Origin: Tubulanus polymorphus
Taxonomy: Eukaryota > Nemertea > Palaeonemertea > Tubulaniformes > Tubulanidae
DNA: 64,000 nt
Reading direction: 5' to 3'
Assembly: GCF_964204645.1 (NCBI RefSeq)
Contig: NC_134036.1
Coordinates: 8,048,704 to 8,112,703 of the forward strand
Below, piece after piece: positions 53,925-63,786 of this stretch. The position numbers were made by a program, and so were the translations under genes. The notes below the pieces were generated by a model. That model worked only from the letters and a program-made list of their open reading frames with translations. It did no database searches and was not told the origin of the DNA. Position 1 is the first letter of the stretch; every line of letters begins with the position of its first letter.

Positions 53925-54530
53925 ATGGTAGGTGAAAAGAAAATAAAATCTAAAAATGGTGATGTTCCAATTGAAAAAACTTTAGATGATTTAGGAATAA
54001 CAGAAACAAAATTAACTCCAGATGATGGTGCTTTAAATAATGTTACAACAAATAATAATTATGAATATTATCTTTACTGTAAACATCAATTAGAAATATT
54101 AATAGCATCTGGAAAATGTAAAAATTTTGTCGGTAAAAATTTAACTTATAATGAATTAGATACAATGAAATCAGATGAAATTATTAGATTATTTAAGATT
54201 TATGAAGCCGCGAGAACAGCTAGAATTAATGACGCGATATCAGAAAATTTAGTAAAAGGTTATAGTAAATTATGTAATTATATACTACCAATTGAAGATG
54301 AAAATAGATTATATTCCGATTTAAAAAATGATTATTTAGTTATGACTGAATTAAATAAATGGATTGGATATTTATCATTTCAATTAGGTGGATTTATGAC
54401 ATTATTATCAACCGGGGTTATAACATTTTCAAATATTGAAAGTAAAAATATTTCTATAATAAATGAGCGAGGTGAAAGAAGTGAAGGAATTAACTGTGAA
54501 GAAAAAACCGAGAACTCAGAAACAAATTGA
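53925..54530 (+). CDS. 201-aa putative membrane protein (copy E)
   Basis: Intact. Same features as 5729-6334 with a few substitutions: IEKTLDDLGIT, YYLYCKHQLEILIASGKCKNF, and hydrophobic FQLGGFMTLLSTGVITF. Ends 68 bases inside the next gene. Confidence 0.65.
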   Translation: MVGEKKIKSKNGDVPIEKTLDDLGITETKLTPDDGALNNVTTNNNYEYYLYCKHQLEILIASGKCKNFVGKNLTYNELDTMKSDEIIRLFKIYEAARTARINDAISENLVKGYSKLCNYILPIEDENRLYSDLKNDYLVMTELNKWIGYLSFQLGGFMTLLSTGVITFSNIESKNISIINERGERSEGINCEEKTENSETN

Positions 54531-54831
54531 ATGGTCTCGACAATTAGGAATTAAATCACAAGAATATAAAAAAGCTGTAAAAGAAAAAATAAGTAATAAA
54601 AATGTTAATAAAAATGGTGAAAATATTGTTATTTCTACTCCTTCTGATAGTAGAATATTTGATAAATATTTATATTTTACAGTTGGATTTGTAATTGTAT
54701 TCATTTTGATTGGGTATGATTGGTATAAGAAATCAAATAAAATTCATGATATTAGTAATTCTGAACCAACTGCTATCAAAAATGAAAGTACTTCTGAAAT
54801 TCCGAAATTGATAATAAAAAAAATGGATTAA
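54463..54831 (+). CDS. 122-aa single-pass membrane protein (copy E)
   Basis: Intact. Basic N-terminal half (KKKPRTQKQIEWSRQLG) then YLYFTVGFVIVFILIG and a polar tail. The start overlaps the 201-aa gene, in AATAAATGAGC, so its promoter would be inside that gene. Confidence 0.65.
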   Translation: MSEVKEVKELTVKKKPRTQKQIEWSRQLGIKSQEYKKAVKEKISNKNVNKNGENIVISTPSDSRIFDKYLYFTVGFVIVFILIGYDWYKKSNKIHDISNSEPTAIKNESTSEIPKLIIKKMD

Positions 54832-55150
54832 TATTTTAGAAAAAAAGCAAATAAAATAATTGAATATCTCACTACTTTTGTCTATCTATGCGGAGCAATT
54901 AAATTGTCCAGATAAGTCATTTCGGATTCTAGATATTCATTATTTTTATTAATTTATTTTGTTTTTATTTGAATATTTGAATTTGAATTTGTTAATCAAT
55001 TAACATAGTAATTGATTACTAATTTGATTAAAAATTATATCATAATTAAGTTAAAAATACATAATTCATTTATCAGTTTTCATTCATACATTCTTTTCAT
55101 TAGGAATAATTTATAATTTCAAATTTCACATATTTTTTTAGCACCAACAA
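54832..55150. other. AT-rich spacer with direct-repeat arm (copy E)
   Basis: No gene seen. TTTCGGATTCTAGATATTCA TTATTTTTATT at about 54918-54948 is repeated at about 55799-55829 (TTTTGGATTC...), bracketing the structured segment. The inverted pair TTAATCAATTAA / AGTAATTGATTACT is kept from copy A. Confidence 0.6.
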
Positions 55151-55625
55151 CATTTACTTAGGTGTTTTAGCTAAGTATATAAGGCAATTCATTCAACCAC
55201 TGGAGTGCCGCCGGGCTTGGCTTGCAGGGGCATTTCGAAAATGCACGTTTGTCCACCCTCCGTGGTTCTCCTTCAGTTTCGACTTTCGATCCTCCTTTCG
55301 GGGGTAAGGGGTTGATAGGAAATGCATTAGGCGCCTTTAATATAATGTGTTTCCTGTCAACCATTGAAGGAGAATTGGTGAGGTGTGGGTCACAGGGGTG
55401 TAATTAGAAATGCTTGGGGATAGGTATCTCGTGGCGCCTCTCAATAACGGGATGCTTATCCCCTAAAAACTCTGTGAGTCAAGTCGGGTGGTTTTGCTAA
55501 AACTTACCGTAAAAACATTGAAATATTCCTTTTAATCACGAGAGAATGATGACTATCCTCCTGTCGTCACGGCCGAGCTAATTTAAATAAACCTCGTTTT
55601 CAGCAACTAATGAAAACGCAGTAAT
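55150..55625 (+). ncRNA. Candidate structured non-coding RNA (copy E)
   Basis: TATATAAGG at 55176, then a GC-rich segment. Stem 1 is GGTTCTCCTTCAGT with ATTGAAGGAGAATT. Nested inside it, stem 2 is TTGATAGGAAATGCATTA with TAATGTGTTTCCTGTCAA (18 bp, loop GGCGCCTTTAATA). Stem 3 is 55416-55432 with 55447-55463 (17 bp, loop GGCGCCTCTCAATA). A GATGAC/GTCGTC stem lies near 55547-55566. Stems contain G-U pairs, and differences from copy A mostly fall in loops. Possible roles: a viral regulatory RNA or captured host RNA; no known family recognised. Confidence 0.5.
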
Positions 55626-55833
55626 TCAATACCGGCTAACTGGCTTGTGTGTTATATGTACTGCGTGCTTATTATATAACAACAACGTTGTGCAACACCT
55701 GTTTGAATGATCAATATTCAAATGAAGCACTCTCTTATAATAACATGTAACAGATGTACTGTATGATTGTAGTTGTTTATAAAACGACTAAGGTTATTTT
55801 GGATTCTAGATATTCATTATTTTTATTTTTTAT

Positions 55834-56160
55834 TTAATCAACAATTTCTAAATCATGATGACCGTCTTCATTTTTCCCATGATATATTATTTTAAATCCT
55901 ACTAAATCTTTCAATTCCTCCGTACTCAATGAAACCCATTTATCGGGTAAAAACACTTTAAATTCTCGTGATGTACTAACATTACAGTAGCTTAAATTAG
56001 CTGATACTTTCTCTCCATATTTAGTTTTTATCTTTTCTAATTTCAATATTTTATGTTCAATTTCTTTTGTAACATCAACTAACTTTTTTATTTCAAATTG
56101 TTTTTTTGCTGGTTTTATTCTGTTATTTATTGTTGCTAAGAATGCTTTTCTATCTCCCAT
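55834..56160 (-). CDS. 108-aa terminal gene, conserved Polinton small protein (copy E)
   Basis: Intact, faces inward from the right TIR with its start context (TTTTTTTTCCTAATAAATGG) inside the TIR. It therefore has the same upstream sequence as the polymerase gene at the other end. KYGEKV...FKVFLPDKWVSLSTEELKDL...YHGKNEDGH core. Co-expression with the polymerase, hence an early role, is inferred from the shared TIR promoter. Confidence 0.65.
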   Translation of the reverse strand: MGDRKAFLATINNRIKPAKKQFEIKKLVDVTKEIEHKILKLEKIKTKYGEKVSANLSYCNVSTSREFKVFLPDKWVSLSTEELKDLVGFKIIYHGKNEDGHHDLEIVD

Positions 56161-56237
56161 TTATTAGGAAAAAAAATTACTTGTGGTGATGAGTGGTGTC
56201 TCGCCCTCTCGCCCTCTGGTATGAAACCCCACTTTTC
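56156..56237. repeat. Right TIR of copy E, outermost 8 bases missing
   Basis: Inverted match to 39457-39538. Beyond ...CCCCACTTTTC (56237) the sequence changes to CATCCATCAGG instead of TAATTACT. Confidence 0.9.
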
Positions 56238-56534
56238 CATCCATCAGGAACAACAAGGCAGTTAAACCTTATATGTACAATCTTTATTGCATCCCGGAAT
56301 GAGAATGATTATCATAGCTTTACATAGTCTTTATATACAGAATCATGAGTATAATGTGAGAACTAGGTGTCAGACAAGTTGTAGATATCGGGACTCACAA
56401 ACAAACACCTAGTGACATGTTTGAGAGACATTAATTAATTATCGATGAGCACTGACTATAGCTAATTATCGTGAAAACATGTTGAGTAATGTCACATGTT
56501 GATTACGACCTTAAAGCACATATTGTAATTATAG

Positions 56535-56712
56535 TCATAAGTTATATTATATTACTGTTGCTATCGCTATCGCTATCGCTATCGCTATCGCTATTACTAT
56601 TATTATTATCATTATTAAATATGTAATAGAGCTATGAAATATTATGAACTGTTCGATATGACATCGTAGATCTATATGATTATGAAATATGCAAATTATA
56701 TCAGGGTGACAG
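56535..56712. repeat. 170-bp direct repeat, first copy
   Basis: ATAGTCATAAGTTATATTATATT, a (CTATCG)n then (ATT)n stretch, then GAGCTATGAAATATTATGAACTG and ATATCAGGGTGACA. Partner at 57976-58146. Confidence 0.75.
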
Positions 56713-57733
56713 ATGCCCCCTTGTCCAATTGAATTTGGTCCTCCAAATTTCGGAAAGCGCAGATGCTATAAGTTCATTAAAACTCCTTCCACTGCGAGAA
56801 CGTGTAAAATTGAGTTCCACCGTGCGAAAATGTGCAAACGTTGGATAGAAACATCCGGATTCTCAGTCATTCACGAAAGAGTCACATGTTGTCGTTATAT
56901 ACGGACGATGCAATGATACGTTAACTGTAATTATCTGCAAAGGATCCCCGAATTCTGGCTGATTCTGCGACGAAGGAACAGAAGTAACGACGTGTTGTGT
57001 AGTTATAGCGTCCTGAAGTCCAGTTGGTGGTTGCAAGTAGTACTGGTACGCAATTCTCCGTTTTGAAGATCTTCCGATTACTGACTGGAAATAACTTCAT
57101 GACACAATGATAGTAACATGCAACATCTGACATGAGAGCAGTGTTCAGGCAATGACACAACACAAATACAGTTACCCTTGTCAACCAAAAGGAAAAAATT
57201 ATCATCATCCAAAATAAGTGGCCAGGTGTAACTGAGATTATATATTTGTCCACATAAAAATTCAACCAATTCATCTTCATGTTTTAGTTATACTAACAAA
57301 ATATGAACCTATGAAAATGAAAATTGCCGATTAAACCTTTAGTATAGTCGAAATAGTTTGTTGCGAAAAAAGTATAGATACGCACTGTACTGTAAATAGA
57401 TGAATTTGACTAATTAACCTAAGACATATCCCCTGAGAAGTGTTCCGTATTCTAATACTTATAGTACGAAATGAAACTAAAATTATTTATGCTGATTGGA
57501 ACTAGATGCGTAGAAAAAAAGAATTGTGAATCATACTATTTAAACCGGCGATAACTTTTTTGATCGTACGGTAGTATCTTATATCCAAATTCCTATGATT
57601 TTCTATCATGTTCATCTGACCACTAATTCGAGACAAAGAAGCAACTATATTACCTTTGGCTGACAAAAAGTTACCGTAATGCATTGTTCTCACTGAAACA
57701 GCAGCAACGTTCACGATCAGTACGGCCATCTTG

Positions 57734-57970
57734 TCACAGGTGTAGTTGAATACGATCTTCTCGTGAGGTCAACGTTCCAGTCACAACCAATAGTTTAACA
57801 GCTTCATCTGTACTTGTGTAAGTCACGAGGACTAAATTTTGGATTCTCCACCATCTGTAACCGTCCATCTGTGAAGGCAAATCCGGTTCTCCGCCATCAT
57901 AAGGTATTACATAATATAAATCTGATATCATTTCACTTGGACTTTGTATTTCATATATTCCTCCTTCCAT
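57734..57970 (-). CDS. 78-codon open frame of unknown origin
   Basis: Begins with AT-rich codons like Polinton genes, then changes to host-like codon use after about 27 codons. No family recognised and no T-run before the start. Could be a host exon piece or chance. Confidence 0.2.
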   Translation of the reverse strand: MEGGIYEIQSPSEMISDLYYVIPYDGGEPDLPSQMDGYRWWRIQNLVLVTYTSTDEAVKLLVVTGTLTSREDRIQLHL

Positions 57971-57975
57971 TTGAC

Positions 57976-58146
57976 ACTATAGTCATAAGTTATATTATAT
58001 TATTATTATTATTATTATTATCATTATTATTATTATTATTATTATTATCATTAATATGTAGTAGAGCTATGAAATATTATGAACTGTTCGATATGACATT
58101 GTAGATCTATATGATTATGAAATATGCAAATTATATCAGGGTGACA
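57976..58146. repeat. 170-bp direct repeat, second copy at the edge of copy F
   Basis: Same sequence as 56535-56712 with a longer ATT run. Its end ATATCAGGGTGACA coincides with the breakpoint in the copy F 484-aa-type gene. Confidence 0.75.
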
Positions 58147-58990
58147 TAGCTAAATGTTTTCCTAATTGTAATTGACTTGAATCAATATCAATTTGTTGAA
58201 TAACTCTTCTCGATGTTTCTGGTGTTGAAGTTCTTAATTTATCTAATCGATCTCCATACTCTTCCATTTCTGGATCAACATAAGTAGGATTTAAATTTGG
58301 ATTTTTAAATGGTGTATATTTGTTAATATCAATACCAACATTTGGTTCTTCTTCATTTATTCTATCGAGTGCATTCCATATAATTCTGAAAAATTCTGTA
58401 CCACCTTTTGAATGTTCAATTGAAGATCCTGCTCGCATTTCAGGATGGTACAGATCTTCTTGTCCCATTTTAGATAATTGAATTGATAGTTTTGTTATTT
58501 AATTCAACATTATAGTACCATGAATCATTTTTAAATTCTAAATTATTCATGAAATGTATGTCATCTTTTCTAATTTGTTCTGAAATATCTTCTGGTTCAA
58601 TGTTATCTGTTACATTTTTTTGGTAATAATTCTTCAATAACTGTATTTGTTACACTATGTTTTATGCATAATAATTCTTTTTTCAATTCAGGGTTTTGTG
58701 TTCTTTCTAATCTATTAATTAAATCTTTTCTTTCTGGTCTAGTTTTAATTATTATCTCATCGCGGGTTCTTAAATAATCTATTAATGTTTCACTTGTTTC
58801 AGTATAATCTTTGAATTCATCATAATCATATAATATAGGCCCACTAGAATCATCTTCATCATTATTTAAAATTATTATTATGTGCTGATCCATCATCATT
58901 ATCAATATTAGTTTCATTAAAATCAGGTTGTGGTTCATCAATTATACCAGGGGTGTCACAAAAAGTATCCATTGGAATATCTACTTCCAT
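58136..58990 (-). pseudogene. 484-aa-type gene, N-terminal part (copy F)
   Basis: Start at 58988-58990 after TAATTTTTTATTATATAAATG. The acidic N-terminus resembles the copy E protein (PDFNETN), but the following part is diverged (YDYDEFKDYTETSETLI; GGTEFFRIIWNALD). Frameshifts near 58880 and 58610, and a stop near 58500. Cut off at 58136. Confidence 0.7.
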
Positions 58991-59009
58991 TTATATAATA
59001 AAAAATTAA

Positions 59010-60283
59010 AATTTAAAATACAATATTCCTCCTATTACAATCCTATACAAGTTATAGCTAATTTAGCATTTTCATGTGATTTATTATCATTAATTATATC
59101 ATGTTTAATAATATCAGTTTTTATATTTTCTGTAGTATTGTAATCTTTTATTTTAGAATCATTATTCAATTTGATATTTTTAGTTTTAGTTTCAGTTGAT
59201 TGAATATGTTTTTTAATTTTTTTACCTTCCATTAGTTTTGGGGCAGTGATAAATTTTTTGTTTATATTATTTAATCCAAACTTATTATGTATTGTTGCAG
59301 TCTTAATTAAATTATTATGACCAATTATATTTCCCATTTTTAATATCAAATCATCAGAAATGATTAATAAATTAGGCCCCATACAATGATTTAATCTGAC
59401 ATGAGATATATCTAGATAATTTTGTTACCTGACTATATTTTCTGAAATCGATCTATTTTTATCATTATGAATAGAATCTTCAAATAATACTTTGAATTGT
59501 TTCTGCGCGTCAAATGAAGTATTATTATTTCCAACTATTGGTGATCTTGTTTCAACTTGTGCACCTACCATACAAATTAAATATATTCTAATAGATTGAT
59601 TTATTTTTGTATACCTGATTTTGTAAAACCATCACTATTATCTAAAATAAAATTAATCCAACCATCATTATTATCAATTTTATGATTATGATAAGCACCA
59701 ACTCTATACATATAATCAATTTATTTCAAACTGTTAACTAACACCATGTAATTTACCATGCGCTCTAAAATCGGAATTAATATTTATATTACATATTTTA
59801 TAAAACTTAGATAGATTAATATTATTATCCAATTCTTTAAAATATTTCGATCCAGGTAAAGGGCATTCTAATTCATTTAATATAGTTCTGATTTGAAAAT
59901 ATGTGTGAAATCTAAATATTGTATGAATGAATTTTAAATCTGAATGAGACAAATTTTTATCTAAGTCATTAAGATGATTGTTCCAACCTATACCACACCC
60001 TGTTGTTGCACAATAAACAGCAAAATTCAATTGGTTCTGCCAATATTCCATATTAGATTTTATTTTATATATATTATATTCATCTCGAGTAAAAGTAACT
60101 TCATATGTATAAAATATGTTTTCCATTTTAGAAATAAAATAATTTTGTTTCGGCTACATAAATTTCTATATTAACTAATGAGTTCAAAACTAAATCTTTA
60201 TATGAAAGATTTCTATCAAAATCTATTGCAGGAATATGATATTTAATTGATTTATTATGTTGAAAAGCTTTTGGAAACCCCAT
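59010..60283 (-). pseudogene. 445-aa-type gene (copy F)
   Basis: Start ATG at 60281-60283. The GCGIGWNNHLN core, LNELECPLPGSKYF and GPNLLIISDDLILK are recognisable, with frameshifts near 60130, 59740, 59640 and 59420. The frame of the upstream 144-aa-type gene runs into this start without a stop. Confidence 0.82.
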
Positions 60284-60297
60284 TAATATAATAAGAA

Positions 60298-60725
60298 AAT
60301 TAATTAATTCTTTTAATAATTTATCTTGTTCTTCAATTGTTATATAACCATTTAAACTTATTACGTAATCTAATGTAATTTTTAATTTATTAATTTCTTT
60401 TATATTACATTTTATTTTTTCTTTATTACCTTTTATATTTAATTTTGAACGTATTCCAGTTAAAACACTTGAACTTAATCCTAACACGCCGATTTATATA
60501 GCTAAAGGTGTTAATGGCGAAAATATAGCTAAAAATGTTATTACAGAACTTATTGTAACCGAACCGCTAATAATAAAATAATATATAATTTTAGATTTAA
60601 AATATTTTTTCTTTTTTATCTTTAAATCATTTTAAAATTATGATTCTAATTTAGTTATTAGTTATTTATATTTAGTTATTTATATCATGAGGAATAATAT
60701 CATTATTATCAACTTCATCATCCAT
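60298..60725 (-). pseudogene. 144-aa-type gene (copy F)
   Basis: Start at 60723-60725. Stops in the lysine-rich N-terminal region, and frameshifts in the hydrophobic part near 60490-60600. The C-terminal stretch is open and reads through into the next gene because its stop has mutated. Confidence 0.78.
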
Positions 60726-60743
60726 TTATTTAGAAAAAAATTA

Positions 60744-61166
60744 CTAATTAGTAAATTTATATGCTACAAATATAACAATAACAGTACCGCCTAAAATCCA
60801 AATTATTTCATATTTCTTCTGTTCATTACTTGGGGTATAATAATCTGATAATTTAGGTTTATATAGATGTAATCTTTCTTTATTTGTTAATGCGTTATAT
60901 AAACTCATTGCATCATCAACTGATTGAAAATCTCTATGTGTAATTTGCTGATTATATAATTCTTTATTGATGTAATCCATATAATTTTGTCTTTTTTCTC
61001 TATATTCTTCTGCTGCTTTATTGTATTTCTCTAATGCTAAATTATGTCTTCTTTGTTCTGCTAATGAACTATTTTTATCAACATGCTTAAATAAATACCC
61101 ACCACCAGTAAATGCTAAAGCGTTAACAATTGCTGATCCTATAATAGTTATAATTGCAGATGCCAT
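60744..61166 (-). CDS. 140-aa two-membrane-segment protein (copy F)
   Basis: The only intact gene of copy F. I place the start at the ATG (61164-61166) that matches copies A and E, although an upstream ATG at 61190 is in frame. GSAIVNALAFTGGGYLF, helical middle, LSDYYTPS and a terminal membrane segment are all kept. The usual TAAATG before the start is altered (TTAATTTAATGG), so expression is doubtful. Confidence 0.65.
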   Translation of the reverse strand: MASAIITIIGSAIVNALAFTGGGYLFKHVDKNSSLAEQRRHNLALEKYNKAAEEYREKRQNYMDYINKELYNQQITHRDFQSVDDAMSLYNALTNKERLHLYKPKLSDYYTPSNEQKKYEIIWILGGTVIVIFVAYKFTN

Positions 61167-61190
61167 TAATTTAACAAAAAAATTACGCAT

Positions 61191-61325
61191 TTATATAGGA
61201 GGAATATATTTTTGTTTTTCTAAATAATCAATAGTTAAATGAGATAAAGTAACTGCTAACGTTAATTTTAAAATATCATTGATATCAAATCTATCAACAT
61301 TAATACTTCCCATTTTGAATACTTT
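61191..61325 (-). pseudogene. 73-aa gene, C-terminal part (copy F), split by repeat insertion
   Basis: Matches the second half of 47108-47329. Interrupted at 61325 by a host repeat; the N-terminal part resumes at 62571-62651. Confidence 0.85.
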
Positions 61326-62570
61326 TTAGCCCACTTGGGACTTTAGTCCCAGCGGGCTATTGCGTTCACTTTTCGTCCGTCGTCCGTCCGTCCGTTCGTC
61401 CGTCCGTAGACGGAATCCAGTTATTTTGGGAAGTTTTGAAGACGCTTCAAGGTAACGTCTTGATAGGTTACACGTGTATCTACCCTAGACACATCTTCAG
61501 CCAAAAAACTGGCCCTGTCAGAATCAAGATGGCTGACTGGCAGCCATTGTTGTTCGCCAAAATCGGCACTTTTTACACATTTTTGAACTTTTTGAGGGAA
61601 ATTTTGAAGACGCTTCGATCAATTACCTTGATCTTTCGGATATATATGAATCCCCCCAGGGCCCATCAACGAAACAAAAATTGGGTCGGTCGGACTCAAG
61701 ATGGTCGTCCTATGACCTTTTTAGTGCCCAAAAATGTTAATTTTTGCCCGAATTCTGAGTCCTGTAGCTTCCTACTGGTTTACCATTTCTCATTGCAATT
61801 TGTGATGGGTATTCTTTGGAAAGGGATGTTTTATACCTCAGACAGGTATTTTTCATCAGCCAATTATGACGCAATTGGCGGTCATCTTGGTGTCACCAGT
61901 ACTCATTCGTAAGTGGGAAAAAGTTTTTCCACATTATCTTGATACCTAAGCGTATTTTGCGACCACAATCAATTAGAAAGTTGTAGCTCATAACGTTTTA
62001 TATGATTGTGGTGAGTTTCAAGGTAATTGGATTTCGTATATGGCCACCAGGGGGGGTTGAATAATACAATATCTTAGCAATTCTTTATTGTATTCGTACC
62101 TATGCATATTTTGTAACCACAATCCATTGGAAAGTTGTAGCTCATGACATCATCTATGATTGTTGTGAGTTTTAAGGACATTAGTTTTTCTATATTAGAA
62201 TAACTTAGTATTTCCTTATTATATTGGTACCTAGGCATATTTTGTTACCATGATCAATTGCAAAGTTGTAGTGCATGACATGTTCTATGATTGTGGTGAG
62301 TTTCGAGGTCATTGGGTTTTGAATATGGTCACCAGGGGGCGTTGAATAGTAGAATGACTTAGTATTTCCATATTAAATTGGTAACGAGGCATATTTTGTT
62401 ATGACAATCGATTACAAAATCGTAGCTGCTGACATGTTCTATGATTTTGGTGAGTTTCAAGGTCGTTGGTTTTTGTAAATGGTCACCAGGGCGCGTTAAA
62501 TATCGAAATTGTTAGATTGTTGAGCATTTGAAACCATTTCCCAGGTGGGCATGGTGTCCCTGGACCCCTA
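61326..62570. mobile_element. 1.25-kb host repeat inserted into copy F
   Basis: Starts with a perfect-looking hairpin (AGCCCACTTGGGACTTTAGTCCCAGCGGGCT), then (CGTCCGTC)n and a long body. Tandem units of about 140 bases follow (AGGCATATTTTGTTACC...GTTGTAGCTCATGACAT...GGTCACCAGGG), and it ends CCCCTAG. Flanks share only a T-run/TTTTA. A terminal hairpin and CTAR-type end are reminiscent of Helitron-like elements, but this is tentative. The AGCCC-hairpin/CGTCCGTC repeat is, as I recall, common in mollusc genomes. Confidence 0.6.
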
Positions 62571-62651
62571 GTTTTAATTGTATAACCAACAGTTCCAACT
62601 GATAGTAATGCGCCGTTATATCACCCATTTATTATCCACTTCTAATCCGCC
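62571..62651 (-). pseudogene. 73-aa gene, N-terminal part (copy F)
   Basis: Encodes the start and the YNGALLSVGTVGY stretch, with a stop early on; continues at 61325 across the inserted repeat. Confidence 0.8.
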
Positions 62652-62656
62652 ATTTA

Positions 62657-63015
62657 TTAAACAAAGAAATTACCATCTTCAAAATATTTAGTTATCTTAT
62701 TCATAATTATTTCAACATGTATTTCATTACTACTTTTATGATTATGATATATTTCAGTTATTATTTTTTTAATATCATCAATAATGAAATCTTCATCCAA
62801 TTCATAAAATCTTAAAGACTCTCTTACTAAATCAGTGATCTTTTCTACATTAAAAGTTTCTTTATTTATTGTTTTTTTCATGTTCAAATGTTATTTCATT
62901 AGTAAATACAATATTATTAATATGTGTTACTACATCATTAATGCTAAATTTCATTTCTTTCTCGCGTTTCAAATCAAATCCAAAACATATATTCGGTCCA
63001 ACAGTTATATTTATT
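62657..63015 (-). pseudogene. 118-aa gene (copy F)
   Basis: GPNICFGFDLKREKE and the C-terminal SLRFYELDEDFIIDDIKKI stretch match 46751-47107. The start is lost (TAAATG reads TAAATA) and a frameshift lies near 62880. Confidence 0.8.
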
Positions 63016-63030
63016 TATATACTGAAAAAA

Positions 63031-63781
63031 TTATTCTTTACATCTTATAACTAATTCATAAATTACAGGAAAGTTATTCAAATCAATTAAGTATCCATTA
63101 TGATTTCTTATTTCTGATTTAAAATTATTGAAATGTGGAATGCATGGTTTGAAATTACATTCTGTTAAATTATAATTCATTTGGGTTCCAAATTGTTTAA
63201 CATTTTTAATGGTAAAATATTTAATATACTAGAATTACAAATTGTATCTTTAGTTGCTTCAAATGTTTTTGTCGGATCAATTAAATTTCAATAAATATAA
63301 AAGTGTGTTAAAGGCATTAAATTTGAATTACCGTCTACGTTTCCTGTAACAGTATATGGTTTAATTCATAACATTTTAGCTATTGGTTTCTGTACCATAA
63401 ATGCGTGTTTGGTTTCATCATCTAACTTTATTTTAATTTTATCAGAACTATCACTTTTTATAAATCTAATTGAAAATTTATCACTTCTAAGTTTTAATCG
63501 TGCTCTTCTGTTAATTTCTAGAGCTAATGTTTCTAAATTATATAATCATGGTTTTAAAAATAGATGAAACCATTTATTTATATTTCTAACATGAATCATA
63601 AACAGTCTATGATCAATAGTTTTATCCGATATATTGAAAAATAAGTTACATAAACTAATATTTACTAATTCTAAATCAACACAATTCTTAAATTCCCTAT
63701 CTAATTGTACTAGTTAATTATGTGATTTAGTAACAATTTTCTAGAATCAACAAATATTCTGTATTCTTTTAATTCTACCAT
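63031..63781 (-). pseudogene. Penton-like gene (copy F)
   Basis: Full-length match to the 250-252-aa genes with stops and frameshifts (e.g. near 63720, 63545, 63370, 63290 and 63215). Start at 63779-63781 in AAATAAATGG. Closer in several places to copy A than to copy E. Confidence 0.83.
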
Positions 63782-63786
63782 TTATT

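Larger units (their letters stand above)
39449..56237 (+). mobile_element. Copy E: near full-length Polinton, 16.8 kb
   Basis: TIR at 39449-39538 and inverted TIR at 56156-56237. Contents in order: polymerase with intein; VLTF3-like and zinc-finger genes on the minus strand; penton-like, 118-, 73-, 140-, 144-, 445- and 484-aa genes; major capsid; integrase (core deleted); ATPase; 201- and 122-aa genes; structured RNA; 108-aa gene on minus. The last eight bases expected at the right end (TAATTACT) are missing and no target duplication is visible. No adenain-type protease was recognised. Confidence 0.92.
56238..58135. other. Unassigned DNA between copies E and F
   Basis: Contains two direct repeats of about 170 bases (56535-56712 and 57976-58146), each ending ATATCAGGGTGACA and holding simple repeats (TATCGC and ATT runs). 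Between them, on the minus strand, lie short open frames at 57734-57970 (begins MEGGIYEIQSPSEMISDLYY) and 57502-57729, with no family match. Origin unclear. Confidence 0.5.

Noticed and set aside
55222-55407. Short open frames over the structured segment (plus 61 aa, minus 65 aa)
   Set aside because: The frames are not kept in the near-identical copy A region, and the stems explain the sequence better.
56565-56620. Regulatory element in TATCGC/ATT runs
   Set aside because: Simple-sequence repeats of variable length within a dispersed 170-bp repeat.
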